Assembly: GCA_038501785.1 (NCBI GenBank)
Contig: JBAMJR010000097.1
Span: 2,472,501-2,536,500 of the forward strand
Source: Myoxocephalus aenaeus
Lineage: Eukaryota; Chordata; Actinopteri; Perciformes; Cottidae
DNA length: 64,000 nt
Direction: 5' to 3'
Shown: piece by piece, positions 22,901 through 33,700 of the stretch
Layout of the letters: every line of letters begins with the position of its first letter
Numbering within the stretch: the first letter of the stretch is position 1
Notes under the pieces: generated by a model
Seen by the model: the letters and a program-made list of their open reading frames with translations, nothing else
The model's database searches: none
What the model was told of the DNA's origin: nothing
Translations under genes and position numbers: made by a program

Positions 22901-25570
22901 GGTGGTTAATAAAAGAACAATAGAATCAGTGAATTGCATGTGTGGTGTTTCAGGGTGCCTCTTGAGAGAGGAGCAGACAAAACCTTCTAATCAGTCTTTT
23001 TCATTATTTCTGTATGTACAATGGAATGTACGTCTCCCCTGCTGATTGTAACAGTTCCTCTTATTTCGAATCCAGCATCCAGGACTCCGATGAAAGACCA
23101 AATAAAAACAGGGCAAACGGGCAGGTTAAGATTAGCTACACACTCACTAACTGTTATCAGTGTTAAATCTCTCTTCTGTTACATCTTATTACTTAAACTT
23201 ACATTTAATGACTCGAGCTAAACTGTGAGCCCACACAGCTTCCTCCCACCTCCCCTCTGCTTAACAACTCAAAAGGCATTAAGAGGTCAAAGAAACCCGC
23301 TCCCATAGAATTCTCAGTGACCTTCAGTGAGTAGCGAACTGGCTCTCAGCCAGAGACGGTGGCAGTGCAGCAGAGCGGAGAGAGGGACACTTTTTGGACT
23401 TAGTCCGTCTTGGATTTTCTGGGGACAAACTGAGTATTGATGAAGCAAAAGGTGAAAATGAACTTGAACTTACTGTTAATCAATTTGTTATTCATCTGAT
23501 GTGGTGCCATCTGAACAGCACTGCACCATTTGCTGCAGTCATGCGAGTGCATTACAAATGAACCAACCCAGACTTTGGATTATCATCGGCGCTCATTTCC
23601 CACTAAATCTGAAACATGTTCAATCGATGCGCTGTTAGGCAGACGAGTGCAATTAATCAAACTTGAGCGTAGCATTTATTCTAGTGGTCACGGTAAGTCG
23701 CTGCACCGTCTCGTCCAACAAATCCAACAAAGTTGTATTTCATTGAGGTAAAGCCAAAGCCTGTCAGGTCAATGGAGGTCTGCCATGAAGACGGTGATGA
23801 GTACAGAGACACGTGTAATGAGCCCGGACTCTTATTACAGTCTGATCATCCCACCGGTTCATGACAAGAGAAAGTGCAGACAGACCGCAGACAAAATGAG
23901 CAGTCTTGAAATTATGCATTCAACTGCAGCTTGGATAAATTGTACAAGTTTACTCTGACAAACAACACAGATTAAAGTGAAAATAACCAAGGCTCAAACA
24001 CCATCTGTGCTGCATTCAAGTTCTCCCCCCGGTTCAGAAACACAATTGATCATCACGGTTTGTTTCCGTTAACTTGAGTGGCAGAGCCAATCAAGAAGAG
24101 TGACTTTAGCACATGAGAGCGCCAGCCTGGAGCATGCAGTAAATCTCTCCTAGCTTTATGGTGTACAGCACAAGTCCATAAATATAAGATTATGGTTGTT
24201 TTACCAGCTGGGTCCTCTGCAGTATTTATGATTTCTAACTGGGGGAGTATGACGGATCTCTCTGCATCCGTCTTATAGTCTGCAGGAGGTGATAGGACTG
24301 TGTACATCCGCGTGCCCGGATTGGCTGCACTCTGTGTCGTCCCTGCATCTCCTGAGACAGACATGGAAAATAAAAGAAGGTAATAAACCTCAATGCATAT
24401 GTAAGAGCAGCAGGGGGATAATTTGTCATGACATGTGAGATGTGTGATAGATTATTTTAGTACGTGTGCGAGATGCAAGTTAAACTTGAATGTGATCTCA
24501 CCAACAGCAGTGTCCTGTTGAGAGGCTTTCCTTTTCCCATGGGGTTTTCTGGAGAGAGCATCTACTATGCGTGGTGGGCTGGGTTCCTTCTCCAGTTTGG
24601 GAGCTGCAGGGTAAAGCTTCTGGAGTACTTTTGATCGAAATACTGTGACGTAAGAAAAAAATGACACAAAAAAAGAGTTACCTCCACCTGTTAATACATT
24701 GTACTAATACAATATTATCGAAAAGCTCATGTCAAGATCAGTTTAACAATGCAAATCAATATATATTGTGGGCTTCATACTTGTGAGCAAATGTAGTTTT
24801 TATGTAGAACAAAACTCAAACGACTAACCAGCTTGACAACAACCTCACAATTAGATTAGATATTCCTTTATTAGTCCCGCAGTGAGGAAATTTGCAGGAT
24901 TACAGCAGCAAACAGGGTAAAGTGAACACAAGAAAAATCGAAACAAGCGATATTAATAATAAACGGTAAAAAAACTGTAACAAATCTACAATACTGAATT
25001 ATATATATATATACAGACACAATACAACTATAATGAACAGTGTATTAATATTGCACTGGTTGAAGTGGTTGAATTGGTGAATGCATTTGCATAGTAGCCT
25101 AAAACTGCTATTATATTATACTACTGCTGACCATAGTAATAATACAAATACAAATAATAATGGTTATAATATACTTCGTAAAGCACCAAGTTTCAAACGC
25201 GGTACTGATACAATAACGATTGGTTAAACTATGAATTACGGACAGAACTAAACAAAAAAAAAACAGCAACAAGTTGAAAGAAATCAGCAGGAACCCAGTT
25301 TAACACGATCTGAACGGGAAGAAGAAAGACTCTCGTAATCTGCTGTTGACGCATTACTATAATGTTGTATATGACAGTAGCTATAACGTGGCAGTGGAGC
25401 ACGTGCGTTTGTTTACAACATGGCTCGAACCCAATTCTCGCGATACTTAAGCCGCTAACTGTAGCTTCGTTAGATAGGTAACTGGTTACAGGTTTATTCA
25501 TTTTTTTAATAAAAGATTAATAATGTTGTCGACGACGCTGGCGGTGCTCACCTTCGTTCCTACGGGCCAT
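19861..25570 (-). CDS. erich1: Glutamate-rich protein 1 (ERICH1), complete six-exon gene
   Basis: Six exons, all joined through phase-1 introns, give 335 codons plus stop. They match the human ERICH1 layout as I recall it: an N-terminal helix EVFRSKVLQKLYPAAPK (human VFVEKVLQRLFPP); a TRMYTVLSPPADY motif (human RRLYTASGPPEGY); a Lys/Arg-rich stretch with CISKNKKRKMKKKRHKEK (human ISKNKKRKLKKK); a poly-Glu run; VSDFLRTTMEIYMSD (human ILNFLKSTQEMYFYD); a C-terminal helical region SGTVNDLLSGIASG and LKQLHGLKAFVQLQQRDELE; and a last exon with SLFQYWITDILP (human AFFSYWITHILP). The start ATG has A at -3 and G at +4. The function of ERICH1 is poorly known; the basic tracts suggest a nuclear protein, which is inference. 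The gene starts 922 bp from dlgap2 in divergent orientation. No lesion was seen. Confidence 0.95.
21127..21321 (-). CDS. erich1: erich1 exon 5
   Basis: 195 bp, acceptor GTTTGCAG and donor TGCAG|GTCAGT, phase 1 at both ends. It encodes the helical C-terminal region (LLSGTVNDLLSGIASG, LKQLHGLKAFVQLQQRDELE, ALGQLFNTSPMSA), equivalent to the human LLDRLASH to LKHALEMFP segment. Confidence 0.94.
22129..22533 (-). CDS. erich1: erich1 exon 4: Lys-rich and poly-Glu exon
   Basis: 405 bp, acceptor CACGCAG and donor GATT|GTAAGT, phase 1 at both ends. It encodes an acidic start (EGRVHDGNEEPDQGKGEE), the basic tract ISKNKKRKMKKKRHKEK, a run of about nine Glu from near-pure GAG codons (22200-22228), then VSDFLRTTMEIYMSD. 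Confidence 0.95.
22200..22228. repeat. erich1: Coding (CTC/GAG)n repeat in erich1 exon 4
   Basis: A nearly pure CTC repeat on the plus strand reads as consecutive GAG (Glu) codons on the coding strand, giving the poly-Glu run. Codon purity makes slippage likely. Confidence 0.92.
24205..24351 (-). CDS. erich1: erich1 exon 3
   Basis: 147 bp, acceptor GTCTCAG and donor CAGCTG|GTAAAA, phase 1 at both ends. It holds the conserved TRMYTVLSPPADYKTDAE motif and ends INTAEDPA. Confidence 0.92.
24502..24642 (-). CDS. erich1: erich1 exon 2
   Basis: 141 bp, acceptor GTCACAG and donor TGTTG|GTGAG, phase 1 at both ends. It encodes FRSKVLQKLYPAAPKLEKE and a basic Ser/Lys stretch (SRKPHGKRKASQQDTAV). Confidence 0.93.
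24850..25020. repeat. Interspersed repeat, probable non-LTR 3' end relic
   Basis: It starts with AGATTAGATATTCCTTTATT and contains GTGAGGAAATTTGCAGGATT, a motif I associate with common teleost non-LTR element tails. It lies in erich1 intron 1. Family and exact boundaries are uncertain. Confidence 0.4.
25552..25570 (-). CDS. erich1: erich1 exon 1 (coding part)
   Basis: 19 bp encoding MARRNE plus one base, with donor GAAG|GTGAGC. The start codon has A at -3 and G at +4, a strong context. Confidence 0.88.
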
Positions 25571-26492
25571 ACTGACATGTACGTCTGAGTGGAGGCGAAG
25601 AGGACGGAAACTTAATGCGACATGTGACGAGAGCTGACGAGCTAACGAGCTACAAGCTACGAGCTAGCTGGGTTAGCTATCCAGCCTGCTAGCTCTTCAA
25701 ATGAGCTCATAACAGAGTCACAAGTGAGCTGCTCGACGGTCTGTGGTTGAATAGCTAACATAATGGCTAGTGGTCACTATACGTTTTGTTATAAAGCACG
25801 TCGGCTACGATTGTCAAAGTGCGATAAAGCTCGGACTCCAGCTGCATGCTCCCCCCTCGAGAGACCAGCGGCGCACAGACTGACTGCATCCTGGAGGAGG
25901 ACCTCACTCGCCGATTCACATTCAAACTAACGTCAATTTCACGGATACACAGTTGTCAGAAAAGACACGTACCCTGTACACTTATACATCAATACATCAT
26001 TTTAATCAGTGGAATCCATTCTCCAAATCGGCATATAAAGCATTCTTATGGAACTGCTGTGTATTTGATGGACAATACAGTATAATAGTATAATAAGCAA
26101 CTTGCTGAGGGAAATGGCTTCAGACTTTTTATGTGACTCCTAGTACTTTGAAAGTGACGTCACGTTTGCATGCGCGTCTCTCGGCCTAAATAGTAATTCC
26201 GATTTTAATATTTTAAGACAAGTTTCTGTTGCACAACTTTCTTTCATGAAGTGCGGCGAGTGCAACGCATCAGACTAGAGCTCCCCATGTGTTTGGATCC
26301 TGTAACAACAGCGGTTTGGGGCGTGCGCACACCGAGCAGCTGTAGGACGGAGAGGAGGCGAGATGAGAATACTAAGCAGGCGCCTCGTGGCTCAGCATCA
26401 GCACCGGGCTGAGTTAGGATTTGCGCACCCTCCAAACTTGGCTTGGGACCTCAGCATGTGAACGGGCTTTGCAGGAGGAGGATCCACCTAGG
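25571..26492. promoter_or_regulatory. Divergent erich1 / dlgap2 promoter region
   Basis: 922 bp separate the start codons of erich1 (minus) and dlgap2 (plus). The interval contains CpG-bearing stretches around 25540-25910 and 26150-26420, an ACGAGCTA-type short repeat at 25630-25670 (gacgagctaacgagctac), and no coding sequence. A shared bidirectional promoter is inferred from geometry. No TATA box stands out. Confidence 0.5.
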
Positions 26493-26510
26493 ATGTCAGC
26501 TCTGAAGAAG
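26493..26510 (+). CDS. dlgap2: dlgap2 first coding exon
   Basis: ATG with A at -3, encoding MSALKK, followed by the donor AAG|GTAAACCC. It joins in phase 0 to the 35671 exon. It differs from the human MGTAQ first exon, so this start is inferred from phase, position and a usable donor, not from homology. Confidence 0.6.
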
Positions 26511-29500
26511 GTAAACCCCCCCTCTCTCGCTCTCTTATTAATCTTTGAGCAGATGTTTAACTCCTAAGATATGACCAGTGCAGGATTCAAACATTGTATT
26601 GTAATATTGTACAGTAAATGAGAAGATGTGTGCAGTAGTAAAAAAAAGAAGGAAAAAAAGGGTGTGTTAAAGCAGTTTGGATGCAGGGCTTTCTTAATTG
26701 GGTATGGTAATCAGACTTTTGGTCGAGTGGCTTTTTCAAAATGTAAGAACCTTCCATAATTAATTAAACTATATTAAGCACACATATGCAAATGTGTGTA
26801 AATATGGCCAGTCATCACAATAATCAAAACATGATATGATTTCTGCTTCACTTGGATGTACGTGAATTTTGTTCTCCTCTGATTTGCCTCATGGATATCA
26901 TTCCTGCACTTGTCCCTGAGGAGGAGGCTTGGATGAGCAGCATTTCAGGCAGAAAAAAGCCCTCTTAGTACAAGGCTAACTTCTCTAATGGATGTTATGT
27001 CAGGTTTGATCCCCCCCAGACTCTTCCTTTTGTGCACCGTCACTTAGTTCTGTATGTGCCATGCCGACTGTCTCCATGGGCGTATGACTTCCATTGACTG
27101 TATCTGAGTCCAAACCCAGCACTGGCGATCCTGAATGAGAGTGGAAGCTCCAGAAGGCTGAAGGAGAGAGGGCAATGGACGAGCTGTAGGTTTTGTAAGA
27201 ATCAAGGAACTACACAGACCTGTGTAAGCATGTTACATAATGCCTCGCATTGTAAAGTGTATGGACAATTCCTACAATCCCTCTGCTATGTCAAGTCCTG
27301 ACTGGGCAATTATTGCTGCTGTGGAAATCAAGCCTCTTCGGTTGTAGATGATTAGAAAAAGTTAGCTGCTGGTTTCTGTTAAAAGCTTGTCCTCACTGTC
27401 AGCTCTACAATGACACATTGTGTTGTTTAAGATGCAGTGCGGTTGCAAGTATTGATGTCTCCGCTCCAATGGATTTCCATGATTGAGCGACAGAAAAAAA
27501 GAATGGAAGTTGTGTAGAATGCCTGCTTCAGCACTGCAGCCCGAATCCGCAGCAGTACACGGTACCCGGCACACACTGTGAGTGACAAAGTGCTGGCTGC
27601 CAGCACTCACGTAGCCAGACATCATAATCACAGAGGTGCTAAAAATAGGAAACCATATTCATTGCAATGCTTTTGAAGCTCAATGGAATTACTGCTGTTT
27701 GCACTATTGGAAGTTCTACAAAGATGTTCCTGGATGTCGTACTCCTACCCTGCTCAATAATACAAACATCTTTATTTTTAGACAGTAGTGGTCAGCCAGC
27801 CCCACACAGCTGCTTTGGGTGAAACTTTTGACGTGCGAGTGATGGACTTTTTCACTCACTGGACTCTGATACTAAAGGGGGCACTCAAACATGGAAGCTG
27901 CATTTTCCCTAGAGAAATGTCCCATGTTCATTCATTATGCAGGTAGCTATAGTATAGAAGTGCTAAAGTGCAGTGGCAGCAAGCAGTCGGCACCAAACCT
28001 AATTACTTTCAAGCAAAAGGAAGGGTAATTCTCTTTGTGTGTTTATATTGTTTGGGTGTGCCTGTACAATATGCATAGCTTGTGTATACCTAAAAAAAGA
28101 GTATGTGTGGGTGGACAGCTGGCCGGTGGAAGGTGAGAAATACTTGTCACCTCTGTAAGTCCTTTTGTGACTGAAAAATAAATTACTTGTCATTTACCAG
28201 CTTTAGGGAGGGGGCACCGTTCACCTCATCCACATCACTCTCTCTGCTCTAATCTAGAGATGCACGGGTGTTGGATATCGGTCCGGCACTGACTCAAAAA
28301 GGATATCGGATATCAGTGACAATGGGCTGATCTGGTATACAAATTTATTTTCACCCATGTATTTGTGTTTTATGTAATTTTACAAAGTTTAGAAAACAAT
28401 GTTTAAGTTAAGCCTGACCCGTAAAAGAATGATCTCCGCCACTTCCCCAAGGTGAGGCATACAGCTCATTCATTAAACATGGGCAATGGATCGGCACTCG
28501 GTGAGTCCAGGACTGAAAGAGTCAGATCGGTGCATCCCTACATATTTAAACCGGTCTTTCAATGAAAGCCAGATGATTCATACGAGATGGAGAAATCGTA
28601 TCTCAATCGATGCAATTTCTTCACTTAAAAAGAAGAGAGCCTTATTAAAAAACTACCAAAGAATAAAGGACACAATAACTAATTGGAAACTGACATCATT
28701 TCCCCTCAGAAGCTGTTTGTGATTGAAAGTAGCTCGTTTTCAGGATATTTCCAAAGCTGCTGTCAAATTGCTTGCGGGCACACACACACACACACGCATG
28801 CATGTCTCCACAAACAGACGCTCACAGAGTCGTCAATGGGAAGCTTGTATGGACTTCGCCTACTTGGCAGTGACACGATAAGGCTCTCATAATCTGTTTG
28901 AAGATGCAGGGAAAACTCCAAACGCTACATTTATGCGCGCGGTGATGTCATTTTCGGGGAGAGGAGCAGTAATGAATGTAGACAAGCCTGACGAAAAGTC
29001 AATGTTCAAACACTCTACAGGCTCCCTTTTAATTCATCCACTCATCGTGACCGATGTGTGGATGAATTAACACCTGTAATAGCTTGCCTTTAGGACAGAG
29101 ATGCAGAGAGAATGGAGGGAATGAATGGGGTCAGCTTTATGATCTCATAATGCATGGGAGCCAAGTGTGTGTGCTGTACGTATACTGTGAGTCTTTGTGT
29201 GTGCATCCGTGTATACCTGTGCACCAACTCCAAGTTGATCACTTTTGTGCTGCGGTGGGCACAGATGTTTCAGGCAAGTAGGTGTCACTGCACATTCTCC
29301 CAGTGTTACTGCCACTGCAATAGCTGCCACATAGCCGTGAGTCAGATGTGACTCATTACAAGGTCCGTCAGCGAGCTGGTATACTATCTGTAGCCTCTCC
29401 TCTCTATTAGAATTGCACGGTCATACATACAGACAGTTTGATCCCTAGCTGATGATTTTACCAGGCCGCCTTTGTCGGCCAGACGAGCACTATTTCATCA

Positions 29501-30687
29501 TAACAGCAGCTGCCTTTGAAAGTTGGAGCAGCAGAAAGAGGACGGCCTGCGTGTCCTGTCAGGTGTATGCCTTTGAAACTGTTTGACTGGAAACAAAGGT
29601 AAATCATATCATGATCTAAAATAATTTACAAATGTGTCCCTTACTGTGGTAGCACAAAAATGTAAGACTAATGCAAGTGAGAGACCCCTGCACAGCTCCA
29701 AGTGTGCTTGAGGTCTGCCTTGTAGAGTATAAGTCTTAATACCATTATCGTTGGCGATCTGCCCAGCTCTTTTACAATCAAGTCTTTACTAGATCCTTTA
29801 AACCGAGCAGTGAACTTGAATGTATTAGCTCAATGAAAATAGCCCGCTCTAGCGAAGGACATCGAGGCCGCAGATTTCTTTTGATTGGGACAGGTCGAAG
29901 AGATTTGATTCATCTCCAGATAATTCATTAGTGTGTACTAGCCCCGATGTAGTCAAACTGTTTAACGTGAAATGTGAATGTTCCTTCTAGTATAACCTTG
30001 TTGTTCAGCAACTAAATACTAAATGCTTCTTCGGTAAAAGTCAAATCATTGCTGTTACTAAATGGGTTTCACCTCTGGAGAGCTAACCGTTGGTCATTTG
30101 TTTCAGCTATCCCCCTCCAACTTTGGGCCTACGCACGTATGCACATTATTATACGTCGGCAACTGTGGATCAGTGGTGAGCAGGGTCGTCCTTCGATCAG
30201 AGCATCAGCGGTTCGATCCCCGGCTCCGCTAGACCATGTCGATGTGTGTGTCCCTGGGCAAGACTCTTAACCCCAAATTGCTCGCGTAGCTGTGCCTGTG
30301 TGTGAATGTCTCCTGATGGACAGGTGGCAACTTAGCCACTGCCATCAGTGTGTGAATGATGACAAGTAGTGTTAATGTGCTTTGAGTGGTCGGAAGACTA
30401 GAAAAGTGATCTACAAATCCATTTATATGCCACTCATGCAGATGCTCTCTCAATGCTCCAGCCCTGGATTTTAGTTAAGAGCTTCGATACTCCCGTTTGC
30501 AGGGTTGGACTGAGGTCAAAGCTCCCTGCACTTTCCAGATGCACCACTTGCCTCTTTGCATGAGCAGTATCCATGTCTCTTGATGCTGCATGCTCTAAAT
30601 AGGAAAAGTGAAGTACCGGTCAACTGAACACTATACGTAGTAAAGTCTTAGGCCTATCTCTCAGACTGAAATTGCAGTAAAGCTCAC

Positions 30688-30740
<53 letters not shown>

Positions 30741-33700
30741 CTGATGAAAGTGGAGGGTATGGAATGCTGGCTGCTACGCATTTTAGAGAGACACATGAAC
30801 CTTGTACAATTTACAGGGATTTTTTTACTGAGTTTTTGGAGAATTTCTGAAGGTGGTATTGGATTATATGGAAAGGTGCCTCTAATATTGTGGCGTGAAT
30901 GGTTACAGTGTGCAAACCTTATCTCCTGCTCCATCGGCACACCACTGCATTTGTTAACTCGCCTGGGTAAGAAGGGGGCAGACAGCGCCTTGAGGCACAC
31001 AGACAGATCTTTGAGCTGCAATGGAGTGACTCCACTTCCTCTCTGATCTCCATTAGCTCACCAAGAGGTGCACTCCGGCTCTCAGCAGCAGGCGCCAAGA
31101 TATCCTATTATACACTGGCACTTGTGATAATTGTCTTTACCCAGCAGTAATGGTGTTGGAAGATAGGTAGGGAGCCTGTATGTCTGTGTGTGTGTGTGTG
31201 TGTTTGCCCACTGGGACAAGAGTGGGTTCTGTTGGCCGCGCTCTGCCCTGGTCAAACTAGGCCGCATTACCCCGAGCCTCAGATCTTATGAGCAGTGGCG
31301 GCTGGCCAATAGAGGGCCACGGGGCCTGGCCCCACCCACCTTGAGCCACACTTTAAAAAAAAATATATTTATAATATTATTATTATTAATTATAAAAAAT
31401 ATTAATAAATTATACAAATGATCAATATTTGTGTTTTTGAGCTATGGAATATACCCAGTGATATTTGTAAAATAGGATATATGCACAAAATATATGCTTT
31501 TCCTGCTTGTCCTCTCTGCTAGTGCACCTCTCAGCTGCACGTGCTGGGGCCAGATCGATTTGGCCAAAGAAAGACGGGTCTCTGATATAAAAGGGTATAA
31601 AAGAAAAAATCATGGTATAAATCCCTCCCCCCCCCAAAAAAAAACATGTTAGGTATCAAATTAAACATAACAATCAGGGCTACAATAATATATAATCCCG
31701 ATGTACAACCTATCAACACAACTCAAACAATAAATAGGATTAGGTGTTAGGGTTAGGGTTAGGGCTTAAAGGGTTACAGTCTTTTTCTGACAGCCTCAAG
31801 CTAAAAGAGGATGGCAACCGATCCTATTTAAGAGCATGCTGGTAAACTGCTACAACATTGTCAAATGGAGCCTTTTATTAACTCGCTGACTCAACTGTTT
31901 GAAGACACAACATTTGGCCTCTAGTCCTGAGGGTACTGCTTTGGATTCTCTGTGTGGATCAATATTTCTTTTGTTGAATTTCCATTGACCAAAATTAAAA
32001 ACTGAAAAAAGTGTTTACTTAGATTCTCCATTTAATGGGTGATGAAAAATGTATTAGGCTTTTTGATATAATAAAGGTTATTTATTTTGAACAAACTGTG
32101 TTTTGTACTATTCAAATCTATGAATAATGTGAGAAAACAAATCTGTACAAAATATCAGTTTTGGCATTTCCAGCTGTCCCCGATATGTTTCCGTTGGATT
32201 GTCCTTGTGCGTCTTTATAAATCTGTTTTGTTAAAACGTGGTGACATAAATCCTTTTTTGTGCTCATCCCAAGATAAGCCGAAAAAGACAAACAAACGGA
32301 TGCCCAATGCATTTTCTAATGTGAAATTAGACTCTTCGCATCCAGACTCCAATCCCTTTGAAGTGTAAACGAGAGGCAAGTGACAGCTCTGAAACACTGA
32401 AGCGCGTCCCTGACAGTTTGTTTTCCACACTCCTCCAGTACAAGTCTCTGCCAGCTAGCATCAATTATAACTGTACATCATGCAGCTGTTTGAGTCATTA
32501 CAAATCAGTCATTGCATATCTTATCTCTGCAGAGATATTTGTTTCTACCACAGCAGGTTTATTTTACACTTGATTGCTGTGTTGCCTGGAATTGAGGGCG
32601 TGCGTGCAGGGAATACGTTCACGTGAGCAGGTGAAATGACCAGACACAAGGATGTGCTTTAGTCCAGCAAATTGTTTTCATGGGAAATCTCTACAATAAC
32701 AATAGCAATGTGTTTGTTTTGCCAAGTCTCTCCTGTGAAGTACAAAAGTACATTGTCACACAATAAAGTTATATTAAATTATGAATAATTACATTTAATT
32801 ATGCAACAACACATTTATTCTGTGGAAAAGTGTATTTTACCAAATTCTATAGAACACAATATATTTGGTGACTATACTTCTGAACAACTTTAATATCTAA
32901 GAAGATGGAACGCAGCATAAACTAAAGATTTCATTACCACCTGACACAACTGTACTCTTAGAATTAATATCTCTGAATGCAGTTGCTGCCAAAACCTCTA
33001 TCAAAACATAGCAGTTACAATGAATACAGTAGCCCCTTGGTGAACATGGTTTGGGTCATATAAGCATGTATTCAGTTGAAGATACATTATTATATTCTAA
33101 GGGATGCTTAAAGTGTTTGTGATGGTCCAACAAGACATTGGACTTATACAAGAGTCACACATACATGTCATTTAAGATAACTCTTTTTTTTAAGATTCAC
33201 ATTCATGTATCACCACAGCAACGTATACATTTCAGCTCAGGGGTTTTCCTCAGTCTCACAATCTGCATGCAGGCCTATGTCCACTATCATCGTATGTTGT
33301 AACATTATGGTTGGATATAATGTTCCTCAGTCTTTTTTTATTTTGATCAAACAAACAAACAGTGACATTTTTAAACCAATACAGGTGTAACATGAAATAT
33401 ACAGACAATAGCATAAGATGTATGAAACATGTTATGATTTGTATGATTCTGTTAGTATTGTAGGTGTTTTGTGTTCATGTATCAAATGTTGTTGTGTAAG
33501 TGCCTCATATTCACACTATGTTAATAGCGCTGAGCAGTAATGTGCAGGTTGGTGTGAGGAGAGAGAAAAATAGATAACTTGATGAATAAATACATACATA
33601 AATATATAGTGGTTATAATATTGTTGATTCGTTAGTTATATAACTACTAATAATAACAAAAGTAAAATAGCAATAATGATTTGAAAAAGATAAAAAAAAG

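Noticed and set aside
30166..30230. tRNA gene suggested by A-box and B-box motifs
   Set aside because: The boxes are the head of a SINE with a teleost SINE body and tail; no cloverleaf or anticodon arm could be drawn with confidence.
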